A stretch of DNA of 64,000 bases, taken from the NCBI GenBank assembly GCA_001770015.1, contig MEQB01000011.1:124001-188000 (forward strand). The letters run 5' to 3'. The position numbers and the translations under genes are program-made. Positions 37,507-45,779 of this stretch are shown here, piece after piece; positions within the stretch are counted from its first letter, which is position 1, and each line of letters begins with the position of its first letter. The notes beneath the pieces were generated by a model. The model was not told the DNA's origin, did not search any database, and worked only from the letters and a program-made list of their open reading frames with translations. Source of the DNA: Bdellovibrionales bacterium RIFOXYC1_FULL_37_79 (lineage in GTDB: Bacteria; Bdellovibrionota; Bacteriovoracia; Bacteriovoracales; Bacteriovoracaceae).

Positions 37507-37528
37507 AGCTCACCTCGTTTTTTTAAAA

Positions 37529-38140
37529 TTATAAATCAAGAAAGTTTTTTAAAAGTTTTAACCCATTTAGCTGGCTTTTTTCCGGATGAAACTGGACGCC
37601 ATGAATATTGTCTTTTGAAATTGCAGCATTAAATTCTTGCCCATAGAAGGATTTGACTGCTTTAACGTTTTCGCTACAGACCAGATGGTAGCTATGAACG
37701 AAGTAAAAAGTCGCATCGTATTCAATATTCTTAAACAGTGGCGAATTGTCCATGCCGGTCAGCTCATTCCAACCCATATGGGGGAGAATCCCGTTTGGTA
37801 AATCTGCCTGGAGCAGATTTACCTTTCCATTAATGAGATCAAGTCCTTTAAAAACACCCATCTCATGCCCTTCAGTGGCGAGTACTTGCATTCCAACACA
37901 TATACCAAGAAAATTTTTTTTGTTAATGAGCAATTCTTCTTGCAAGGCTTCAATGATATTCAGCTCCTTTAATTTGGCCATGGCGTGACCGAAAGATCCT
38001 ACGCCGGGTAGAATCAAATGGGAGCATTTTTTTAATTCGCTAGGATTTTGAATATTTGAAATCTTGGAACTGATTCTTTCCAAGGCATTCCAGACGGAAA
38101 GAAAATTTCCTGACCCATAATTGATCACACCGATTATCAA
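37529..38140 (-). CDS. hisH: HisH-like class I glutaminase subunit
   Basis: 203-residue class I glutamine amidotransferase. Nucleophile Cys81 in GICVGMQ, His185 and Glu187 in GVQFHPEKS, and GVGSFGHAM near 46-54. Releases ammonia for the HisF-like and PseA/WbpG-like partners. No other histidine-biosynthesis gene is present, so a sugar-modifying role is favoured over histidine synthesis. One base separates it from the preceding PseG-like stop. Confidence 0.9.
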   Translation of the reverse strand: MIIGVINYGSGNFLSVWNALERISSKISNIQNPSELKKCSHLILPGVGSFGHAMAKLKELNIIEALQEELLINKKNFLGICVGMQVLATEGHEMGVFKGLDLINGKVNLLQADLPNGILPHMGWNELTGMDNSPLFKNIEYDATFYFVHSYHLVCSENVKAVKSFYGQEFNAAISKDNIHGVQFHPEKSQLNGLKLLKNFLDL

Positions 38141-38141
38141 G

Positions 38142-39149
38142 TTATTTCCTCAGTTTTTTTGTTACTATCCTAGTGATGATAGCGCAGGCATTGTGATCCA
38201 TCAATGATTTACCTTGGAGGTGCATATTAAAAAGTTCATTCTTGTTGGCAAAAATATCCTCGATTTTTTCATTTAGCTGGAGCAAGTTTTTTTCGCTGAA
38301 TATGTCTCCATAAAAACAGGCATTGTTTTCAACAATTTCTCTAATTAAAAAATAGTGCTCATTGGTTTCTAAAAAATTGATTGAAGGCAATCCTGCGTGA
38401 GCTGCCTCATAACTGGTGATTCCACCCATGAGAATTAGAAAAACACAATTTTGTAAAATGTGCCACATACTGCGGTTGGAGTGTACCAAAATAATCTCGT
38501 GGGAAGTGTTGCTTTTAATTTCATTAATTAGTTCGTCATAGGAGTAGCTATAGCCTTCGCCCAACGCCACCCAAAACACGGCGGGGACGCTACATTTTTT
38601 TAAAGCCTGTAAGCATTTTAATGTTTTGTTGGCGGCATCTGTTCCCCCCATACTTATGGCAATAGGAAAAAATGGAAGGTTTAGGTTGGATTGAAAAATA
38701 TCTGTGTTGATTTTTTTGCAATTGGGTTGAATAATTGAGTATTCCATCCCGGCATAAATCTCTTTGGGCAGTTTGGAATCAACCAGATACTTGGTCCTGT
38801 TAAAAAGAATGTCTGTAAAGTTTAGCATGTTAAACATTGGAGAAAGTGAGACCGTAAGCCTGGCCTGTTGTTTAATCTTTAAAAAAATATCACTTTGGAT
38901 ATTCATCATATCAAAAAAAATCACGTCATAGTTATCAGAAATATTCAAATCATTTTCCTGCTCAATCATTTTCCAGGAAAAATGATCAGATAATAAAAGT
39001 TTTTCGAGAGAGGTATCCCCAATTGAAATAAAATCAACTTGTTTAAATTGCGTAGATTCTTTTTTTATATATGCGGCCAATGTTTTGCTTCGGACGAGAT
39101 GTCCCAGCCCGGTGTTAATTGATGCCTTACATATAAAAAGTGCTTTCAT
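38142..39149 (-). CDS. PseG-like nucleotide-sugar hydrolase/glycosyltransferase-fold protein
   Basis: 335 residues. N-terminal FICKASINTGLGHLVRSKTLA carries the G-x-G-H-x-x-R pattern of PseG, which removes UDP from the 2,4-diacetamido sugar before NeuB-type condensation. Later IAISMGGTDAANKTLKCL, and LILMGGITSYEAAHAGLPSINF. Its coupled neighbour (ATGA) is a NeuB-family synthase, which supports a nonulosonate role. A glycosyltransferase role is the alternative. Confidence 0.75.
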   Translation of the reverse strand: MKALFICKASINTGLGHLVRSKTLAAYIKKESTQFKQVDFISIGDTSLEKLLLSDHFSWKMIEQENDLNISDNYDVIFFDMMNIQSDIFLKIKQQARLTVSLSPMFNMLNFTDILFNRTKYLVDSKLPKEIYAGMEYSIIQPNCKKINTDIFQSNLNLPFFPIAISMGGTDAANKTLKCLQALKKCSVPAVFWVALGEGYSYSYDELINEIKSNTSHEIILVHSNRSMWHILQNCVFLILMGGITSYEAAHAGLPSINFLETNEHYFLIREIVENNACFYGDIFSEKNLLQLNEKIEDIFANKNELFNMHLQGKSLMDHNACAIITRIVTKKLRK

Positions 39150-40147
39150 CCTTGTTTCACCTTGTTTAAAGAAAAATTTTCAAATTGCTTAATATCAACC
39201 AAGGCCACAGAACCAATCAATAGGTCGTAGTCGTTGGCACCCATCGTGTTTTCGGGACGTACGATCAGAATATCATTATCCTTGATTATTTCTCCTGCTT
39301 TTATGTTTCTCGAGGCATATAATGAGCGACGGGCCCTTTTTTGGGTGTAGAGTTCCTCTGGACTCACCTTCTCTTTCTTAAGCTTTAAGGCTTCATGGGC
39401 TTCATGCAAATCGTTAATATATTGTTTAAGATGAACCTCTTCCATGGCGTATTTATGATCCAATCCTTCTTGTGATCTATCAGCGGTGAAATGCTTTTCA
39501 AACCAGGTAGCACCAAGGGTTAAGGCAATACATGCAGCAATACTGTGTTCAGTGTGATCGGAAAAGCCTACCTCTAATCCAAATGTTTTTTTTAATACTT
39601 CAATAAAACGAAGATTGGTTTGTCTTAGTTGGGCGGGATAGACGGATATACAATGCATAAGCACTACATCATTGTTTTTATGTTTGAAAATCTCATTGAG
39701 AGAGCGATCTATTTCTTGGAGGGTGGACATCCCTGTGGACAGAATAATTCTTTTTCCAGTGTCGGCGACTTGTCTTAATAGTTTTAAATGATTCAAATCC
39801 CCGGAAGCAATTTTGATGTAAGGGGCTTTTAATTTTATCATTAACTCCAAACCCTTGGAATCAAAAATTGAAGCAGTAAAAGGGATATTGGTTTTTACGC
39901 AATACTTGTGTAAATTTTCATAGTCAGCATCGGTCATAATGCCCTTGTCTCTAAGCATGCGCACTTTATTAATGTCATAATGCCCATACTCATAATTGCC
40001 AGGCAAATATAATTCATTGGTGTAGATAATTTGAAATTTTATTGAATCGGCTCCACAGCGGCTGGCCATATCAACCAATTCCAGGGCCTTATCTAGGCGG
40101 CCATTATTGTTTGTGCCAGCTTCAGCAATGATATGAATGTTATTCAT
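39146..40147 (-). CDS. neuB: NeuB-family nonulosonate synthase
   Basis: Condenses a 6-deoxy- or N-acetylhexosamine with phosphoenolpyruvate to give a sialic-acid-like sugar (Neu5Ac, pseudaminic or legionaminic acid). 333 residues: TIM-barrel with IIAEAGTNNNGRLDKALELV, DSIKFQ, IKIASGDLNHLKLL, ILSTGMSTLQEID, VGFSDHTEHSIAA and GATWFEKHFT; C-terminal SAF domain from about 275 (RRSLYASRNIKAGEII). Start overlaps the pyruvyltransferase stop. Which nonulosonate is made is not clear, since no PseB/PseC or LegB/LegC genes appear in the window. Confidence 0.92.
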   Translation of the reverse strand: MNNIHIIAEAGTNNNGRLDKALELVDMASRCGADSIKFQIIYTNELYLPGNYEYGHYDINKVRMLRDKGIMTDADYENLHKYCVKTNIPFTASIFDSKGLELMIKLKAPYIKIASGDLNHLKLLRQVADTGKRIILSTGMSTLQEIDRSLNEIFKHKNNDVVLMHCISVYPAQLRQTNLRFIEVLKKTFGLEVGFSDHTEHSIAACIALTLGATWFEKHFTADRSQEGLDHKYAMEEVHLKQYINDLHEAHEALKLKKEKVSPEELYTQKRARRSLYASRNIKAGEIIKDNDILIVRPENTMGANDYDLLIGSVALVDIKQFENFSLNKVKQG

Positions 40148-41211
40148 GTTGATTCCAATACTAATTTTGCAAACCTTTCACTGGCCTTAAACATATTTTC
40201 TCTGAGATTGGGCCATGAATTTTTTTTCAGGGAATTGCATAAATTATTCAAGTCCTTCAGATTATTTAGCCGGTTTTCAACCTCATTCAATACATTTTGC
40301 TTGACCATATTAATATTCCAATCAGAAAGTTTTAATGTTTCAAGCATGCTAATGGCCCGCTGGTCGTAGCTAATCTTGATGGTGGGTATGCCTAAAGATA
40401 GACAGGGAACAAAAGAATGCAATCGGTAGGTTACCGCCAAGCGGGTATTTCTAAGATAGGTCAGGTATGTATATACGTCTTCAGTATATAAATAATCCAG
40501 ATTAAAAGAATCGGCAAATGGGATATCGCGATGGTCATGACAAAGTAGTCTTATGTTGTGATACCCCTTGTTTTTTAACAGGCGGATAATTCCGAGAATA
40601 TCTTCTCGGACTTGATATTGAAATGAAGTCGGGACACTCATTAATGACGGTGTTCGGATTGAAATTAATGCATCAGTTTTGTCGGAATCCAGCAGGGGGA
40701 CAACGTGTTGGGGCATTTCATTAATAAAAAGGGTGGGACAACCGCCGATAACGGTATGTATTCCCAGAGATTTGATATGGTCATGGGTTGCAATATCACG
40801 GGATAATGAAATATTGGCGCGAGTATTTAAAAGAGCGATTTTCGCATCAGTCATAACATCTGTGCGATCAACCAATTGAAGATTTTTATTATAAATTTTT
40901 CCTCGTGATACACTGAAAATCATTAACGGTCTGGATAATGCTGTTAATGCAACCGGATCAATTTCCAGTTCACTGTTTTCATATAAATTTCCACCTCCGA
41001 TAATAGCACCGTGGCCAAATTGATTGATTTCGTAAACTGTTTGTGAACTTAACCCTGCTTTTTTTTGACTTTCATATTTGGAGGTTGCCGGTATTGAGAT
41101 AACATTGAAATTGTTTTTAAAAGCCATTCTTATAAAATGATTAAGGCCCAGATAAATTACATCATTGCCGATGTTAAACCCCTTGGGCCTGATAGAAAAA
41201 ATATTAATCAT
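40144..41211 (-). CDS. Polysaccharide pyruvyltransferase family protein
   Basis: 355 residues of the CsaB/WcaK-like family (PF04230), which attach pyruvyl ketals to sugars of surface polymers. GHGAIIGGGNLYEN near 88, SLSRDIATHDHIKSLGI, IGGCPTLF, and YTEDVYTYLTYLRNTRLAVTYRLHSFVPCLSLGIPTI near the C-terminus are typical. ATGA overlaps at both ends show tight coupling with the cytidylyltransferase and NeuB genes. Confidence 0.83.
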   Translation of the reverse strand: MINIFSIRPKGFNIGNDVIYLGLNHFIRMAFKNNFNVISIPATSKYESQKKAGLSSQTVYEINQFGHGAIIGGGNLYENSELEIDPVALTALSRPLMIFSVSRGKIYNKNLQLVDRTDVMTDAKIALLNTRANISLSRDIATHDHIKSLGIHTVIGGCPTLFINEMPQHVVPLLDSDKTDALISIRTPSLMSVPTSFQYQVREDILGIIRLLKNKGYHNIRLLCHDHRDIPFADSFNLDYLYTEDVYTYLTYLRNTRLAVTYRLHSFVPCLSLGIPTIKISYDQRAISMLETLKLSDWNINMVKQNVLNEVENRLNNLKDLNNLCNSLKKNSWPNLRENMFKASERFAKLVLEST

Positions 41212-41936
41212 AAAGAGTCCTTTCTGAGAGTTTTATATAGTAATATGATATCATCTAAACCTTTATTTAGAATAGAATTATCAAAGTTTAGCATTTTTTC
41301 AAAAAAATCAAAATCCTGTTTGGTATCAACGGTGAGATGAACATTGCTGGCATCGATTTTTTCTCCCATTGATATATTTTGAAAATTAAATTGATCCTTA
41401 TTCTTATAAAAAAATGAAGTAATGTGTTCGGTATGGTAACTGTCTTTGGTGTGATTCATATGATCCAGAAATACCTTGGCGTTGAAAATCTCTAAGCTAA
41501 TTCCGTACGGAAAAGTTCTGGGCAACAGATTGGTTATGAAATCAAGCTGGTTTTCAAGAAATATCTTATATCCTTTAAGTAATAAATCGGTTTGCAAAAA
41601 AGGACTATCGCCATTGATGCGGGCAAATGAATTTAATTGGTAATATTGAATGCAATCACAAACCCTTTGGGCAACATTATTCAATTCGCCTCTGAAAATT
41701 TCAATGTGGTATTTTTTGGCAAGCTCTTCCAGAGGATCATCCAGCTTTCTATCAGAGGTTGCAATGATAGGGCGAAAAGATTTTTGACTTGCCAACGCTT
41801 TTAAAGGGAATTCAATCAGTTTGGTATGGTTGATTTCAAGTAATGCTTTTCCTGGAAGTCTTTGGGAATCAAGCCTCACCAGGATGATGGCTGGCAAAAT
41901 CTCATTTATTTCATCGAAGGACTCGTTATGCGACAT
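41208..41936 (-). CDS. CMP-sugar (nonulosonate) cytidylyltransferase, SpsF/NeuA-like
   Basis: About 242 residues. The signature AIILVRLDSQRLPGKAL matches the CTP-binding loop R-x2-S-x-R-L-P-x-K of the SpsF/PseF/NeuA superfamily. It should activate the NeuB product as CMP-sugar. ATG 41936 is chosen because GAGGT lies six bases upstream; ATG 41948, which overlaps the wzt stop (TAATG), is possible. SpsF-type members may have other substrates, but the NeuB neighbour favours a nonulosonate. Confidence 0.78.
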   Translation of the reverse strand: MSHNESFDEINEILPAIILVRLDSQRLPGKALLEINHTKLIEFPLKALASQKSFRPIIATSDRKLDDPLEELAKKYHIEIFRGELNNVAQRVCDCIQYYQLNSFARINGDSPFLQTDLLLKGYKIFLENQLDFITNLLPRTFPYGISLEIFNAKVFLDHMNHTKDSYHTEHITSFFYKNKDQFNFQNISMGEKIDASNVHLTVDTKQDFDFFEKMLNFDNSILNKGLDDIILLYKTLRKDSL

Positions 41937-41947
41937 TCGTGACCTCA

Positions 41948-43234
41948 TTATGCATGGTGATTTGGGGAATGAATTTTACTTTCGATGATGCGGGAAGGGA
42001 CAGAAAAACAACCGCTTCGCATGGGAATGCCCGGGGTATGAAGATCACTTTCCTCTGAGATGACCAGTGGTAGGGTTACTTCGTCCACCACATCAATACT
42101 GGCGGGTGAATCATGTTTATCTGCAAGATGAAAATATAAAGGATATTCTCCGGAGCGAATTACATGATGGGCAGCAATTTCCAGCGTAACATCGCCTTCG
42201 GTGTCGGGCAATACAGGGTTGTCCAATAATATATGTTCAAAATTGGTGACGGTTTCCCTGGAGATGCCTGATTTAAGTGCAATATGAATTTTTACACCAT
42301 CCATTATTTTAAATACTTTATAAGACATTTTAAAAAAAATTGATTCGCCAATTTTAAAGGATGGGCAGCTTTCACCGAGAGCATTGGTAATCTCAATTTT
42401 TGTAAATCGAATAGCGCCTTCGCCTCTACGCAATTTTTCGTTGTGAATATGGGTTTTTTCATCAATTTTTGTATTCTTGGAAATCTGGTTATAGTGATTT
42501 ATAGTGGTATTGGTTTTGTCATCGATGATCAGTTTACCTTGATCGATTAAAATGCATCGCGGGCATAATTGCCTGATGGCCATCATGTTATGACTAACAA
42601 ACAAAACCGTTCTTCCCTCTTTACCCACATCCTCCATTTTACCTAGACATTTTTTTTGAAAGTGAGCATCGCCAACAGCCAGTACCTCATCCACGATCAG
42701 TATTTCGGGTTCCAAGTGAGCGGCTACGGCAAAGGCCAGGCGGACATACATCCCGGAGGAATAACGTTTGACGGGAGTGTCAAGAAATTGTTCGATTTCC
42801 GCAAACGATACAATCTCATCAAATTTTTTTTTGATCTCAAGACGTCTCATTCCCAATACCGCACCATTAAGGAAAATATTTTCGCGTCCAGTTAGTTCCG
42901 GATGGAAACCAGTACCAATTTCTAAAAGACTGGCCACCCGTCCGTTTAATGTAATCTTTCCCATGGTCGGTTCAGTTATCCGACTTATCAATTTTAGCAA
43001 GGTTGATTTTCCTGCACCGTTGCGCCCGATAATACCCAGGCGCTCACCTTGGCCTATATTGAATGAAAGATTATTGACAGCCCAAAATTCCTCGCTGGTA
43101 TGAAGCTTTTTTTTATTTGAAAAATTAAACGTGTTGGTGATTACATCCCTGAGGGTTGTATAACGTTCCCGGTTTTGATGTTTGATTACATAACGTTTGG
43201 ATAAATTTTCAACTTTAATTATGGTGTTGCTCAT
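41948..43234 (-). CDS. wzt: O-antigen ABC transporter ATPase with carbohydrate-binding C-domain
   Basis: 428 residues. N-terminal ATPase: Walker A GRNGAGKST at 70-78, signature YSSGMYVRLAFA, Walker B ILIVDEVLAVGD. The extra C-terminal domain (about 265-428) is the Wzt carbohydrate-binding domain that recognises the finished chain's terminus, a point that links it to a modified chain end. Pairs with the Wzm permease whose stop overlaps its start. Exports a whole polysaccharide across the inner membrane. Confidence 0.93.
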   Translation of the reverse strand: MSNTIIKVENLSKRYVIKHQNRERYTTLRDVITNTFNFSNKKKLHTSEEFWAVNNLSFNIGQGERLGIIGRNGAGKSTLLKLISRITEPTMGKITLNGRVASLLEIGTGFHPELTGRENIFLNGAVLGMRRLEIKKKFDEIVSFAEIEQFLDTPVKRYSSGMYVRLAFAVAAHLEPEILIVDEVLAVGDAHFQKKCLGKMEDVGKEGRTVLFVSHNMMAIRQLCPRCILIDQGKLIIDDKTNTTINHYNQISKNTKIDEKTHIHNEKLRRGEGAIRFTKIEITNALGESCPSFKIGESIFFKMSYKVFKIMDGVKIHIALKSGISRETVTNFEHILLDNPVLPDTEGDVTLEIAAHHVIRSGEYPLYFHLADKHDSPASIDVVDEVTLPLVISEESDLHTPGIPMRSGCFSVPSRIIESKIHSPNHHA

Positions 43235-44058
43235 ATGACATCCGCAAAGTCTTTTTCGGTTTTACGAAAATACCATAACCCACTGATGAATATAAAAAAT
43301 ACGGTCAGTAAGGATGCTAGCAGTCCTGGTATATAAAGTGGAGTATTTCCTAAAAGCGCCCATCTGAATCCATCGATTACCCCTACCATGGGGTTTAAAG
43401 CATAAAGTAGCTTATAATTTTCCGGTACAATGTGACTGCTAAAACCTACCGGAGAAATATAGAGACCGAGTTGGATAACAAAAGGAACAACATAACGAAA
43501 ATCCCGGTATTTTACATTAAGAGCACACAGAAAAAGTCCTGCACCGAGTGCTGCCATAAAGGTAATAAAAATAAAAAATGGAAGAAATAGAATATTTAGG
43601 CTGGGTGTAAAACGATACCAAATCATAACCATTATGAGGATGGAAAATGAAATAACAAAGTCAGCAAAACTGACTATGACAGCACTGGTGGGCATGACCA
43701 GGCGGGGAAAATATACCTTGGAAATCATATTGGCATTTCCTATCAAGCTATTACTGCTATCGAGCAAGGCGTTTGAAAAAAATTGCCAGGGCAACATGGC
43801 CGAAAAAACTAACAATGGGTAGGGGACTCCTTCGGATGGTAGTTTGGCAATTTTCCCAAATATCACGGTAAAAACGATCATGGTTAACAATGGCCGGATG
43901 ATCACCCACAGAATACCTATTACGGTTTGTTTGTAACGTACCAATATATCGCGCCATGCGAGGAAATAAAAAAGTTCCCTGTAGTGCCATATATCTTTAA
44001 AATATTGCTTTTTGTTTTTTCCGGCTTCGATGATCAAAGTAAAATTTGTGTCTTGCAA
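43231..44058 (-). CDS. wzm: O-antigen ABC transporter permease
   Basis: About 275 residues, six hydrophobic segments. ABC-2 polysaccharide-export family: FYFLAWRDILVRYKQTVIG, LLVFSAMLPWQFFSNAL, NLISKVYFPRL-like (here NMISKVYFPRLVMP), ALNVKYRDFRYVVPF, and the conserved LNPMVGVIDGFRWALLG. The start could be TTG 44058 (GGAG six bases upstream) or GTG/TTG at 44070/44073, which have no ribosome site; I use 44058. Stop overlaps wzt as ATGA. Confidence 0.9.
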   Translation of the reverse strand: MQDTNFTLIIEAGKNKKQYFKDIWHYRELFYFLAWRDILVRYKQTVIGILWVIIRPLLTMIVFTVIFGKIAKLPSEGVPYPLLVFSAMLPWQFFSNALLDSSNSLIGNANMISKVYFPRLVMPTSAVIVSFADFVISFSILIMVMIWYRFTPSLNILFLPFFIFITFMAALGAGLFLCALNVKYRDFRYVVPFVIQLGLYISPVGFSSHIVPENYKLLYALNPMVGVIDGFRWALLGNTPLYIPGLLASLLTVFFIFISGLWYFRKTEKDFADVI

Positions 44059-44186
44059 TAATAACTCCACCAAAGAAGTTTCACATGATCAGTTTGTTGT
44101 TATTCAAATAATAGGGCCAAATTTATTTTAAGATAAGTCTTTTTTTTGAAATTTAAAAACAAAGCACATATAATCGACTAAATCAA

Positions 44187-45779
44187 TCAGGTTCTTCTTA
44201 AATAGAGATTAATATTTTCAAGTGTGATAAAAATTCGCTCTATGATTTTTTCATAGATGCGCCAGAGGGTATAACCTGCTTTGTATTTTTTCACTCTATT
44301 AAAAATAAAGATTAGTAAAAATTTATTGGCCTTGATGAATAATCCGTTGATAGATTCAAAAAATTTAAAAATAATGCCAAAGGCACTTGATTGCTCATCC
44401 TTGTATACAGTATTTATTTTTTTGAGATAATAAATTATCTCCTCGTGAGACATTTTAGACAGATTGGTTACCTGGTTCCAATCACCAGATTGGGTGATGT
44501 TTTCTTTGGAGAAATATCTCTTATAAAAATCTTGATCAGACTTTAAAAGACCTGATGAAATGATGTGATCATAAAGTTTTGATCCGGGAAAGGGTGTGGT
44601 TATGGTGAAAGCATATTGAATATTGGGATTGACCCGCATGGTTTTTTTAACCAATTCTATGGATTTTTCAACATCTTCACTGGTTTCATTAAATTGTCCC
44701 ACTTGAATGGATACTGTTGGATGAATTCCGGCGTTGGTCAGTCGCTTGATGTTGGCAAGGATCATGTCAGAAGTGCAGTTTTTACCAATTTCTTTTAAGA
44801 CTTTATCAGAACCGGATTCAATCCCAAGTCCCATGATGCGGCAACCGGTTTGTTTGAGTTCCAATAAGAGTTGGTTGTCAATTCTATCCAAAACATCGAA
44901 TCTGGCGGAGAGGGAATAGTCAAATTTTAGATTCATTGCCTTGATACCATCAACCAATTCCAAGGCCCGCTTGGGGGTGGCCAAAACCAAGTCGTCAGAA
45001 AAATAAATAAAATTGGCATTGAATTGATCAATGGCATTTCGGGCCTCATCCAGCATGTTTTTTATGGAACGATATCTGGGTTTGCTATGATGGTAACAAA
45101 AATTACAGATAAACGGGCAGCCTCTTCCTCCATGAATATTAACCACCCGGTCCCTATATTTCCAAAAAATTGGTTGGGGAAAGTTGTGTGCATACCATTT
45201 CCCTATATGGAGCCATTCATTTTCAGGGAACAATTTATATGGGATGGGTGGCAGCGTATCCAGGTCTTTAATATATTTTCCAGGCCCGGTGTTGATTATT
45301 TTTCCATTTTTTTTAAAAACGATGCCCTGGAGAGTGGATACATCAGAATTGTTTTTTAAAGCAGTGATGAGTTCATGTAAAATAATTTCGCCTTCTCCAA
45401 TAACCCCATAGTCTGCGCCGGTAATTTCCAGAGCAAACTCCGGAGTGGGAGATACCATTTGCCCACCTATTACCACTGGAATATCGGGAGCTTTGGTTTT
45501 TAGTAATTGGATTATTTGACCAATTTCTTTCAGCTCAGGATATAGTCCCCCGAGACCAACGATTAAAGGATTAGAAGCGATGATTTTATCAACTAGTTTT
45601 AAAGGACTGTCGTTACCTCTAAAGAGTATTTCCACTGGTTCATTTTTTTCCATTAAATAACCGGCCAGATAGGCAAAGGATAGGGGAAAGGTAAAGGCGA
45701 TTTTCCTGGAAATCAGCACAATTTTTTTAGGCCCGCTATTTATGTTCAAATAAAAATCCTTTGAAAGCGGCAATTTCAT
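44187..45779 (-). CDS. B12-binding-domain radical SAM protein
   Basis: 530 residues. N-terminal cobalamin-type domain with LSFAYLAGYLMEKNEP, VGLGGLYPEL and VVIGGQMVSPTPEFAL, then radical SAM core with Cys221, Cys225 and Cys228 in RGCPFICNFCY and the SAM region GIESGSDKVLKEIG. The C-terminus is hydrophobic and basic and may sit at the membrane. Third such protein in the locus, upstream in the Wzm/Wzt operon; overlaps the preceding fusion gene by 44 bp. Substrate unknown. Confidence 0.83.
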   Translation of the reverse strand: MKLPLSKDFYLNINSGPKKIVLISRKIAFTFPLSFAYLAGYLMEKNEPVEILFRGNDSPLKLVDKIIASNPLIVGLGGLYPELKEIGQIIQLLKTKAPDIPVVIGGQMVSPTPEFALEITGADYGVIGEGEIILHELITALKNNSDVSTLQGIVFKKNGKIINTGPGKYIKDLDTLPPIPYKLFPENEWLHIGKWYAHNFPQPIFWKYRDRVVNIHGGRGCPFICNFCYHHSKPRYRSIKNMLDEARNAIDQFNANFIYFSDDLVLATPKRALELVDGIKAMNLKFDYSLSARFDVLDRIDNQLLLELKQTGCRIMGLGIESGSDKVLKEIGKNCTSDMILANIKRLTNAGIHPTVSIQVGQFNETSEDVEKSIELVKKTMRVNPNIQYAFTITTPFPGSKLYDHIISSGLLKSDQDFYKRYFSKENITQSGDWNQVTNLSKMSHEEIIYYLKKINTVYKDEQSSAFGIIFKFFESINGLFIKANKFLLIFIFNRVKKYKAGYTLWRIYEKIIERIFITLENINLYLRRT

